Shown here: piece after piece, positions 14,201 to 24,900 of the stretch
Numbering within the stretch: the first letter of the stretch is position 1
Layout: each line of letters begins with the position of its first letter
Origin: Typhlomys cinereus
Lineage: Eukaryota; Chordata; Mammalia; Rodentia; Platacanthomyidae
Assembly (NCBI GenBank): GCA_023101885.1
Contig: JALPQD010000835.1
Location: 433,844 to 497,843 of the forward strand
Direction: 5' to 3'
Length of the DNA stretch: 64,000 nt
The notes under the pieces: generated by a model
Told to the model about the DNA's origin: nothing
Databases searched by the model: none
Seen by the model: only the letters and a program-made list of their open reading frames with translations
Program-made: the position numbers and the translations under genes

Positions 14201-16591
14201 GACACTGAGTTAAGTGTTGCAAGTGCACTTCTTTAGGATAAGTATCATACAGAAGTGTCTATATGCAACTCTTTGTGTTCAGGAGGAAACCACACTTGTT
14301 TTACGACGTTTCCATTAAACATGTTCATGCATGTCGTTCCCTTCCAGAATAGTGAACCAAGTGAAGAGGACTCACAGTCATATGTAGCATGTGCACTTCT
14401 TTGCGATAAGTATACTACACAGGTTTCTAGACTGTAAAACTTTGTATTGTGGAGGAAACAGCATTTGTTTTGTGCTGATTCTACCAACAATGTTCAGGCT
14501 TGTAATGAGCTTGAAATTAGTGACCAAGTGAGGACAAGTCAATTCACATGTTTCACTTTCTCTTCTCAGTGATAAGAATCCTGTAGATGTTCATACATTG
14601 TACCTTTTTATGTTCAGGAGAAATTCACACTGGTTTTGTGACATTTTCATGCAATATGGTCACACAGGCCTTGATTTTCCAAATAATGAAACATGTGAGG
14701 AGGTCTGAGAGTCAAATATTGGAGGTGCACTTCTTAGAGATAAGTATCCTACAGAAGATTGTATAGTGTTACACTTTGTGTTCAGGAGAAGATCATACTA
14801 GTTTTGTGACACTCGCATACAATATGTTCACGCAGGCCATGATTTTCCAAACAGTGAACCTATTGTGGAGGATTTAGAGTCAAATGTTAGAATTTCACTT
14901 CTTAGGCATAAGTATACTAGAGAAGTTTCTATACTGTAACATTTGTGTTCAGGCAAAATCACACTTGTTTTCTGACATTTGAATGTTACATGTTCACAAA
15001 CGCCATGATTTTCCAAAAGAGTGAACCAAGTGTGGAGGATTTAGAGTCAAATGTTAGAATTTCACTTCTTAGGGATAAGTATCGTAGAGAAGTTCCTAAA
15101 CTGTACCATTTGTGTTCAGGCGAAAGTCATACTTGTTTTGTGACATTTGAATGGCACATGAGCACACAGGCCATGATTTTACAAAATAGTGAACCAAGTG
15201 AGGAGGACTCTGAGTTAAATGTTGCAAGTGCACTTCTTTAGGATAAGTATCCTACAGAAGTTTCTATATTGTAAATCTTTGTGTAAAGGAGGGAAATCAC
15301 ACTTGTTTTACGACGTTTCCATGAAACATGTTCAGGCATGTCATTCCTTCCAAAACAGTGAACCAAGTGAAGAGGGCTCACAGTCATATGTAGCACGTGC
15401 ATTTCTTTTGGAAGTCATATGTAGCATGTGCACTTCTTTGGGAAAAGTATCCTAGACTGGTTTCTAGACTGTAAAACTTTGTATTCTGGAGGAAACAACA
15501 TTTGTTTTGTGCTGATTCTACCAACTATGTTCAGACTTGTAATGAGCTTGAAAATAGTGACCAAGTGAGGGACGCGTCAAATTTATGTTTCACTTTCTCT
15601 TCTCAGTGATAAGAATCCTGTAGATGTTCATAGGTTGTAACTTTTTATGTTCAGGAGAAATTCACACTGTTTTTGTGACGTTTTCATGGAATATGTTCAC
15701 GCAGCCCTTGATTTTGAAAATAGTGGACCAAGTGAGTAGGACTTAGAGTCAAATGTTGGAGGTGCACTTCTTAGGATAAGTATCCTACAGAAGATTCTAT
15801 ATTGTTACACTTTGTGTTCAGGAGAAGATCATAATTGTTTTGTGACATTCTCATACAACATATTCACGCAGGCCATGATTTTCCAAAGAGTGAACCAAGT
15901 GCAGAGGATTCAGTCAAATGTTGGAATTTAACTTCTTAGGGAAAAGTATCCTAGAGAAGTTCCTATACTGTGACATTTGTGTTCAGGCAAAAATCATAGT
16001 TATTTTCTGACATTTGTATGGCACATGTTCGCATAGGCCATGATTTACAAAATTTGAACCAAGTGAGGTGGACTCTGAGTTTAATGTTGCAAGTGCACTT
16101 CTTTACCATAAGGATCATTCAGAAGTATCTATATTGTAACTCTTTGTGTTGAGGAGGAAATCTCACATGTTTTATGACGTTTCCATGAAACATGTTGAGG
16201 CATGTCGTTCCCTTCCAGAAGAGTGAACCAAGTGAAGAGGATTCACAGTCATATATAGCATGTGCACTCCTTTGGGAAGTCATGTGTAGAATATGCATTT
16301 GTGTGGGATAAGTATCCTACACAGGTTTCTAGACTGTAATACTTTGTATTTCTGGAGCAAACAACATTTGTTTTGTGCTGATTCTACCAACTATGTTCAG
16401 GCTTGTAATGAACCTTAAAATAGTGACCAAGTGAGGACGCGTCAAATTCACATGTTTCTCTTTCTATTCTCCGTGATTAGAATACTGTAGATGTTTCATA
16501 CGTTGTAACTTTTTATGTTCTGGAGAATCTCACACTGCTTTTGTGACGTTTTCATGGAATATGTTCACGCAGGCCTTCATTTTCCAAAACA
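11243..16591 (+). repeat. HOR1 copy, 31 monomers (5,349 bp)
   Basis: Same order as the reference copy at 16592: b5-b6'-b3-b7-b6'-b3, with the short B at 14352. It differs from its neighbours mostly by one-base insertions or deletions (for example ccaaaaacag near 11574, a doubled g near 15290 and again near 15570). Its last A has catgttgaggcatg, a variant shared only with the copy at 16592, so these two are sister copies. Confidence 0.88.
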
Positions 16592-17293
16592 GTGAACCAA
16601 GTGAGGAGGACTGAGAGTCAAATGTTGGAGGTGCACTTCTTAGGGATAAGTATCCTACAGAAGATTTTATAGTTATACTTTGAGTTCAGGACTAGATCAT
16701 ACTTGTTTTGCGAAACTCGCATACAACCTGTTCAAGCAGGCCATGATTTTACAAAAGAGTGAACCAAGTGAGGAGGACTCTGAGTTAAATTTTGCAAGTA
16801 CACTTCTTTAGGATAAGTATCGTACAGAAGTTTCTATATTGTAACTCTTTGTGTTAAGGAGGAATCACACTAGATTCACGATGTTTCCGTGAAACATGTT
16901 CATGCATGTCATTCCCTTCCAAAACAGTGAACCACGTGAAGGGGACTCACAGTCATATGTAGCATGTGCACTTCTTTGGGAAGTAATATGTAGCATGTGC
17001 ACTTCTTTGGGATAAGTATCCTACACTGGTTTCTAGACGGTAAAACTTTGTATTCTGGAGGAAACAGCATTTGTTTTGTGCTGATTCTACCAACAATGTT
17101 CAGGCTTGTAATGAGCTTGAAAAGAGTGACCAAGTGAGGACAAGTCAAATTCACATGTTTCACTTTCTCTTCTCAGTGATAAGAATCCTGTAGATGTTCA
17201 TACGTTGTAACTTTTTATGTTCAGGAGAAATTCACACTGGTTTTGTGACATTTTCATGGAATATGGTCACACAGGCCTTGATTTTCCAAAATA
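16592..17293 (+). repeat. HOR1 block 1, tetramer b5
   Basis: Monomer starts: 16592 D1, 16759 A, 16927 B, 17126 C. E is absent. The A is the variant with gttaaggaggaatcacac, and the C octamer is gacaagtc. Confidence 0.88.
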
Positions 17294-18330
17294 ATGAAAC
17301 AAGTGAGGAGATCTGAGAGTCAAATATTGGAGGTGCACTTCTTAGAGATAAGTATCCTACAGAAGATTCTATAGTGTTACACTTTGTGTTCAGGAGAAGA
17401 TCATACTTGTTTGTGACACTCGCATACAATATGTTCACACAGGCCATGATTTTCCAAAACAGTGAACCTATTGTGGAGGATTTAGAGTCAAATGTTAGAA
17501 TTTCACTTCTTAGGCATAAGTATGCTAGAGAAGTTTCTATACTGTAACATTTGTGTTCAGGCAAAATCACACTTGTTTTGTGACATTTGAATGTTACATG
17601 TTCACAAACGCCATGATTTTCCAAAAGAGTGAACCAAGTGTGGAGGATTTAGAGTCAAATGTTAGAATTTCACTTCTTAGGGACAAGTATCGTAGAGAAG
17701 TTCCTATACTGTACCATTTGTGTTCAGGCGAAAGTCATACTTGTTTTGTGACATTTGAATGGCACATGAGCACACAGGCCATGATTTTACAAAATAGTGA
17801 ACCAAGTGAGGAGGACTCTGAGTTAAATGTTGCAAGTGCACTACTTTAGGATAAGTATCCTACAGAAGTTTCTATATTGTAAATCTTTGTGTTCAGGAGG
17901 AAATCACACTTGTTTTACGACGTTTCCATGAAACATGTTCAGGCATGTCATTCCCTTCCAAAACAGTGAACCAAGTGAAGAGGGCTCACAGTCATATGTA
18001 GCACGTGCACTTCTTTTGGAAGTCATATGTAGCATGTGCACTTCTTTGGGAAAAGTATCCTACACTGGTTTCTAGACTGTAAAACTTTGTATTCTGGAGG
18101 AAACAACATTTGTTTTTTTCTGATTCTACCAACTATGTTCAGACTTGTAATGAGCTTGAAAATAGTGACCAAGTGAGGACGCGTCAAATTTATGTTTCAC
18201 TTTCTCTTCTCAGTGATAAGAATCCTGTAGATGTTCATAAGTTGTAACTTTTTATGTTCAGGAGAAATTCACACTGTTTTTGTGACGTTTTCATGGAATA
18301 TGTTCACGCAGCCCTTGATTTTTGAAAATA
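17294..18330 (+). repeat. HOR1 block 2, hexamer b6' with E-E'
   Basis: Monomer starts: 17294 D, 17462 E, 17629 E', 17797 A, 17966 B, 18165 C. The A is marked by gtgcactactttagg, which separates it from the A of block 5. The B is marked by catttgtttttttctg. Confidence 0.88.
17629..17796 (+). repeat. Monomer subtype E' (second E of hexamer blocks)
   Basis: E' directly follows an ordinary E at 17462-17628. Both share gtggaggatttagagtcaaa and gttagaatttcacttc, features not found in E monomers of other blocks, so the pair arose by local duplication. The second half of E' reads caggcgaaagtcatacttg and has the unusual ggcacatgagcacacagg, which is also present in the E of b4 blocks. E' therefore looks like a chimera of the local E and a b4-type E. 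Other E' copies begin near 4188, 6929, 20373, 31821 and 34593. Confidence 0.88.
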
Positions 18331-19200
18331 GTGGACCAAGTGAGTAGGACTTAGAGTCAAATGTTGGAGGTGCACTTCTTAGGGATAAGTATCCTACAGA
18401 AGATTCTATATTGTTACACTTTGTGTTCAGGAGAAGATCATAATTGTTTTGTGACATTCTCATACAACATATTCACGCAGGCCATGATTTTCCAAAAGAG
18501 CGAACCAAGTGCGGAGGATTCAGTCAAATGTTGGAATTTAACTTCTTAGGGAAAAGTATCCTAGAGAAGTTCCTATACTGTACCATTTGTGTTCAGGCGA
18601 AAGTCATACTTGTTTTGTGACATTTGAATGGCACATGAGCACACAGGCCATGATTTTACAAATAGTGAACCAAGTGAGGAGGACTCTGAGTTAAATGTTG
18701 CAAGTGCACTTCTTTGGGATAAGTATCCTACAGAAGTTTCTATATTGTAACTCTTTGTGTTCAGGAGGAAATCCCACTTGTTTTACGTCGTTTCCGTGAA
18801 ACATGTTCAGGCATGTCGTTCCTTTCCAAAATCGTGAACCAAGTGAAGAGGGCTCACAGTCATATGTAGCACCTGCACTTCTTTTGGAAGTCATATGTAG
18901 CATGTGCACTTCTTTGGGAAAAGTATCCTACACAGGTTTCTAGACTGTAAAACTTTGTATTCTGGAGCAAACTACATTTGTTTTGTGGTGATTCTACCAA
19001 CTATGTTCAGGCTTATGATGAGCTTGAAAATAATGACCAAGTGATGACGCATCAAATTCACATTTTCCACTATCTCTTCTCAGTGATAAGAATCCTGTAG
19101 ATGTTCCTAGGTTGTAACTTTTTATCTTCAGGAGAAATTCACACTGCTTTTGTGATGTTGTCATAGAATATTGTCATGCAAGCCTTCATTTTCCAAAATA
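18331..19200 (+). repeat. HOR1 block 3, pentamer b3
   Basis: Monomer starts: 18331 D, 18500 E, 18665 A, 18834 B, 19033 C. The A carries acgtcgtttcc. The C opens with atgaccaagtgatgacgcat and contains gatgttgtcatagaatattg, a C subtype that also ends b4 blocks in HOR2. Confidence 0.88.
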
Positions 19201-20037
19201 GTGAACCAAGTGAGGAGGACTAAGAGTCAAATGTTGGAGGTGCACTTCTTAGGGATAAGTATCCTACAGAAGATTCTATAGTGTTACATTTTGTGCTCAG
19301 GAGAAGATCATACTTGTTTTGTGACATTCGCATACAACATGTTCACGCAGGCCATGATTTTCCAAAAGGGTGAACCAAGTGTGGAGGATTCAGTCAAATG
19401 TTGGAATTTCACTTCTTAGGGTTAAGTATCCTAGAGAAGTTCCTATACTGTAACATTTGTGTTCTGGCGAAAATACTTGTTTTGTGACATTTGAATGGCA
19501 CATGTTCACACAGGCCAATGTTTTACAAAATAGTGAACCAAATGAGGAGGACACTGAGTTAAGTGTTGCAAGTGCACTTCTTTAGGATAAGTATCATACA
19601 GAAGTGTCTATATTGCAACTCTTTGTGTTCAGGAGGAAACCACACTTGTTTTACGACGTTTCCATTAAACATGTTCATGCATGTCGTTCCCTTCCAGAAT
19701 AGTGAACCAAGTGAAGAGGACTCACAGTCATATGTAGCATGTGCACTTCTTTGCGATAAGTATACTACACAGGTTTCTAGACTGTAAAACTTTGTATTGT
19801 GGAGGAAACAGCATTTGTTTTGTGCTGATTCTACCAACAATGTTCAGGCTTGTAATGAGCTTGAAATTAGTGACCAAGTGAGGACAAGTCAAATTCACAT
19901 GTTTCACTTTCTCTTCTCAGTGATAAGAATCCTGTAGATGTTCATACATTGTACCTTTTTATGTTCAGGAGAAATTCACACTGGTTTTGTGACATTTTCA
20001 TGCAATATGGTCACACAGGCCTTGATTTTCCAAAATA
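19201..20037 (+). repeat. HOR1 block 4, pentamer b7 with short B
   Basis: Monomer starts: 19201 D, 19370 E, 19533 A, 19702 B (168 bp, single 31-bp motif), 19870 C. The E is shortened at ggcgaaaatacttg, where related E monomers read ggcgaaaatcatacttg. The A has cagaagtgtctatattgcaa. Confidence 0.88.
19702..19869 (+). repeat. Short monomer B (168 bp, single copy of the 31-bp motif)
   Basis: This B of HOR1 block b7 has only one copy of the 31-bp motif, followed by gtgcacttctttgcgataag. It is otherwise a normal B, ending in gtattgtggaggaaacagc. The same short form begins at 6257, 9000, 14352 and 25058. Two-copy versions of the same subtype begin at 31117 and 33892, so the short form is best read as a deletion product fixed in HOR1. 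Confidence 0.9.
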
Positions 20038-21074
20038 ATGAAACATGTGAGGAGGTCTGAGAGTCAATATTGGAGGTGCACTTCTTAGAGATAAGTATCC
20101 TACAGAAGATTGTATAGTGTTACACTTTGTGTTCAGGAGAAGATCATACTAGTTTTGTGACACTCGCATACAATATGTTCACGCAGGCCATGATTTTCCA
20201 AAACAGTGAACCTATTGTGGAGGATTTAGAGTCAAATGTTAGAATTTCACTTCTTAGGCATAAGTATACTAGAGAAGTTTCTATACTGTAACATTTGTGT
20301 TCAGGCAAAATCACACTTGTTTTCTGACATTTGAATGTTACATGTTCACAAACGCCATGATTTTCCAAAAGAGTGAACCAAGTGTGGAGGATTTAGAGTC
20401 AAATGTTAGAATTTCACTTCTTAGGGATAAGTATCGTAGAGAAGTTCCTAAACTGTACCATTTGTGTTCAGGCGAAAGTCATACTTGTTTTGTGACATTT
20501 GAATGGCACATGAGCACACAGGCCATGATTTTACAAAATAGTGAACCAAGTGAGGAGGACTCTGAGTTAAATGTTGCAAGTGCACTTCTTTAGCATAAGT
20601 ATCCTACAGAAGTTTCTATATTGTAAATCTTTGTGTAAAGGAGGAAATCACACTTGTTTTACGACGTTTCCATGAAACATGTTCAGGCATGTCATTCCCT
20701 TCCAAAACAGTGAACCAAGTGAAGAGGGCTCACAGTCATATGTAGCACGTGCATTTCTTTTGGAAGTCATATGTAGCATGTGCACTTCTTTGGGAAAAGT
20801 ATCCTAGACTGGTTTCTAGACTGTAAAACTTTGTATTCTGGAGGAAACAACATTTGTTTTGTGCTGATTCTACCAACTATGTTCAGACTTGTAATGAGCT
20901 TGAAAATAGTGACCAAGTGAGGACGCGTCAAATTTATGTTTCACTTTCTCTTCTCAGTGATAAGAATCCTGTAGATGTTCATAGGTTGTAACTTTTTATG
21001 TTCAGGAGAAATTCACACTGTTTTTGTGACGTTTTCATGGAATATGTTCACGCAGCCCTTGATTTTTGAAAATA
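20038..21074 (+). repeat. HOR1 block 5, hexamer b6' with E-E'
   Basis: Monomer starts: 20038 D, 20206 E, 20373 E', 20541 A, 20710 B, 20909 C. It is the second, diverged copy of the hexamer block: E' has ttcctaaact, A has gtaaatctttgtgtaaagg, and B has gcacgtgcatttc. Confidence 0.88.
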
Positions 21075-21945
21075 GTGGACCAAGTGAGTAGGACTTAGAG
21101 TCAAATGTTGGAGGTGCACTTCTTAGGGATAAGTATCCTACAGAAGATTCTATATTGTTACACTTTGTGTTCAGGAGAAGATCATAATTGTTTTGTGACA
21201 TTCTCATACAACATATTCACGCAGGCCATGATTTTCCAAAAGAGTGAACCAAGTGCAGAGGATTCAGTCAAATGTTGGAATTTAACTTCTTAGGGAAAAG
21301 TATCCTAGAGAAGTTCCTATACTGTGACATTTGTGTTCAGGCAAAAATCATAGTTATTTTCTGACATTTGTATGGCACATGTTCGCATAGGCCATGATTT
21401 TACAAAATTTTGAACCAAGTGAGGTGGACTCTGAGTTAAATGTTGCAAGTGCACTTCTTTACCATAAGGATCATTCAGAAGTATCTATATTGTAACTCTT
21501 TGTGTTGAGGAGGAAATCTCACATGTTTTATGACGTTTCCATGAAACATGTTGAGGCATGTCGTTCCCTTCCAGAAGAGTGAACCAAGTGAAGAGGATTC
21601 ACAGTCATATATAGCATGTGCACTCCTTTGGGAAGTCATGTGTAGAATATGCATTTGTGTGGGATAAGTATCCTACACAGGTTTCTAGACTGTAATACTT
21701 TGTATTCTGGAGCAAACAACATTTGTTTTGTGCTGATTCTACCAACTATGTTCAGGCTTGTAATGAACCTTAAAATAGTGACCAAGTGAGGACGCGTCAA
21801 ATTCACATGTTTCTCTTTCTATTCTCCGTGATTAGAATACTGTAGATGTTCATACGTTGTAACTTTTTATGTTCTGGAGAATCTCACACTGCTTTTGTGA
21901 CGTTTTCATGGAATATGTTCACGCAGGCCTTCATTTTCCAAAACA
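21075..21945 (+). repeat. HOR1 block 6, pentamer b3
   Basis: Monomer starts: 21075 D, 21244 E, 21410 A, 21579 B, 21778 C. The A is marked by cataaggatcattcagaag and the B by gtagaatatgcatttgtg, with the tail gaaccttaaaata. The HOR2 relatives of this A read cataaggatcatacagaag, which makes this block useful for locating the HOR1/HOR2 switch. Confidence 0.88.
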
Positions 21946-24900
21946 GTGAACCAAGTGAGGAGGACTGAGAGTCAAATGTTGGAGGTGCACTTCTTAGGGA
22001 TAAGTATCCTACAGAAGATTTTATAGTTATACTTTGAGTTCAGGACTAGATCATACTTGTTTTGCGAAACTCGCATACAACCTGTTCAAGCAGGCCATGA
22101 TTTTACAAAAGAGTGAACCAAGTGAGGAGGACTCTGAGTTAAATTTTGCAAGTACACTTCTTTAGGATAAGTATCGTACAGAAGTTTCTATATTGTAACT
22201 CTTTGTGTTAAGGAGGAATCACACTAGATTCACGATGTTTCCGTGAAACATGTTCATGCATGTCATTCCCTTCCAAAACAGTGAACCACGTGAAGGGGAC
22301 TCACAGTCATATGTAGCATGTGCACTTCTTTGGGAAGTAATATGTAGCATGTGCACTTCTTTGGGATAAGTATCCTACACTGGTTTCTAGACGGTAAAAC
22401 TTTGTATTCTGGAGGAAACAGCATTTGTTTTGTGCTGATTCTACCAACAATGTTCAGGCTTGTAATGAGCTTGAAAAGAGTGACCAAGTGAGGACAAGTC
22501 AAATTCACATGTTTCACTTTCTCTTCTCAGTGATAAGAATCCTGTAGATGTTCATACGTTGTAACTTTTTATGTTCAGGAGAAATTCACACTGGTTTTGT
22601 GACATTTTCATGGAATATGGTCACACAGGCCTTGATTTTCCAAAATAATGAAACAAGTGAGGAGATCTGAGAGTCAAATATTGGAGGTGCACTTCTTAGA
22701 GATAAGTATCCTACAGAAGATTCTATAGTGTTACACTTTGTGTTCAGGAGAAGATCATACTTGTTTTGTGACACTCGCATACAATATGTTCACACAGGCC
22801 ATGATTTTCCAAAACAGTGAACCTATTGTGGAGGATTTAGAGTCAAATGTTAGAATTTCACTTCTTAGGCATAAGTATGCTAGAGAAGTTTCTATACTGT
22901 AACATTTGTGTTCAGGCAAAATCACACTTGTTTTGTGACATTTGAATGTTACATGTTCACAAACGCCATGATTTTCCAAAAGAGTGAACCAAGTGTGGAG
23001 GATTTAGAGTCAAATGTTAGAATTTCACTTCTTAGGGACAAGTATCGTAGAGAAGTTCCTATACTGTACCATTTGTGTTCAGGCGAAAGTCATACTTGTT
23101 TTGTGACATTTGAATGGCACATGAGCACACAGGCCATGATTTTACAAAATAGTGAACCAAGTGAGGAGGACTCTGAGTTAAATGTTGCAAGTGCACTACT
23201 TTAGGATAAGTATCCTACAGAAGTTTCTATATTGTAAATCTTTGTGTTCAGGAGGAAATCACACTTGTTTTACGACGTTTCCATGAAACATGTTCAGGCA
23301 TGTCATTCCCTTCCAAAACAGTGAACCAAGTGAAGAGGGCTCACAGTCATATGTAGCACGTGCACTTCTTTTGGAAGTCATATGTAGCATGTGCACTTCT
23401 TTGGGAAAAGTATCCTACACTGGTTTCTAGACTGTAAAACTTTGTATTCTGGAGGAAACAACATTTGTTTTTTTCTGATTCTACCAACTATGTTCAGACT
23501 TGTAATGAGCTTGAAAATAGTGACCAAGTGAGGACGCGTCAAATTTATGTTTCACTTTCTCTTCTCAGTGATAAGAATCCTGTAGATGTTCATAAGTTGT
23601 AACTTTTTATGTTCAGGAGAAATTCACACTGTTTTTGTGACGTTTTCATGGAATATGTTCACGCAGCCCTTGATTTTTGAAAATAGTGGACCAAGTGAGT
23701 AGGACTTAGAGTCAAATGTTGGAGGTGCACTTCTTAGGGATAAGTATCCTACAGAAGATTCTATATTGTTACACTTTGTGTTCAGGAGAAGATCATAATT
23801 GTTTTGTGACATTCTCATACAACATATTCACGCAGGCCATGATTTTCCAAAAGAGCGAACCAAGTGCGGAGGATTCAGTCAAATGTTGGAATTTAACTTC
23901 TTAGGGAAAAGTATCCTAGAGAAGTTCCTATACTGTACCATTTGTGTTCAGGCGAAAGTCATACTTGTTTTGTGACATTTGAATGGCACATGAGCACACA
24001 GGCCATGATTTTACAAAATAGTGAACCAAGTGAGGAGGACTCTGAGTTAAATGTTGCAAGTGCACTTCTTTGGGATAAGTATCCTACAGAAGTTTCTATA
24101 TTGTAACTCTTTGTGTTCAGGAGGAAATCCCACTTGTTTTACGTCGTTTCCATGAAACATGTTCAGGCATGTCGTTCCCTTCCAAAATCGTGAACCAAGT
24201 GAAGAGGGCTCACAGTCATATGTAGCACCTGCACTTCTTTTGGAAGTCATATGTAGCATGTGCACTTCTTTGGGAAAAGTATCCTACACAGGTTTCTAGA
24301 CTGTAAAACTTTGTATTCTGGAGCAAACTACATTTGTTTTGTGGTGATTCTACCAACTATGTTCAGGCTTATGATGAGCTTGAAAATAATGACCAAGTGA
24401 TGACGCATCAAATTCACATTTTCCACTATCTCTTCTCAGTGATAAGAATCCTGTAGATGTTCCTAGGTTGTAACTTTTTATCTTCAGGAGAAATTCACAC
24501 TGCTTTTGTGATGTTGTCATAGAATATTGTCATGCAAGCCTTCATTTTCCAAAATAGTGAACCAAGTGAGGAGGACTAAGAGTCAAATGTTGGAGGTGCA
24601 CTTCTTAGGGATAAGTATCCTACAGAAGATTCTATAGTGTTACATTTTGTGCTCAGGAGAAGATCATACTTGTTTTGTGACATTCGCATACAACATGTTC
24701 ACGCAGGCCATGATTTTCCAAAAGGGTGAACCAAGTGTGGAGGATTCAGTCAAATGTTGGAATTTCACTTCTTAGGGTTAAGTATCCTAGAGAAGTTCCT
24801 ATACTGTAACATTTGTGTTCTGGCGAAAATACTTGTTTTGTGACATTTGAATGGCACATGTTCACACAGGCCAATGTTTTACAAAATAGTGAACCAAATG

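Larger units (their letters stand above)
16592..21945 (+). repeat. HOR1 reference copy, 31 monomers (5,354 bp)
   Basis: Block sizes are 702, 1,037, 870, 837, 1,037 and 871 bp (b5, b6', b3, b7, b6', b3). The unit contains two hexamer blocks with doubled E, one tetramer without E and one short B. It is chosen as reference because it carries few apparent one-base errors. One exception is a lost t near 17411 (tgtttgtgac), which accidentally opens a long minus-strand frame. Confidence 0.9.

Noticed and set aside
17232..17624. A 130-codon minus-strand open frame, the longest in the window
   Set aside because: It results from one missing t near 17411 that joins two shorter frames normally separate in the other HOR1 copies. 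An accident of a single indel is not evidence for a gene.
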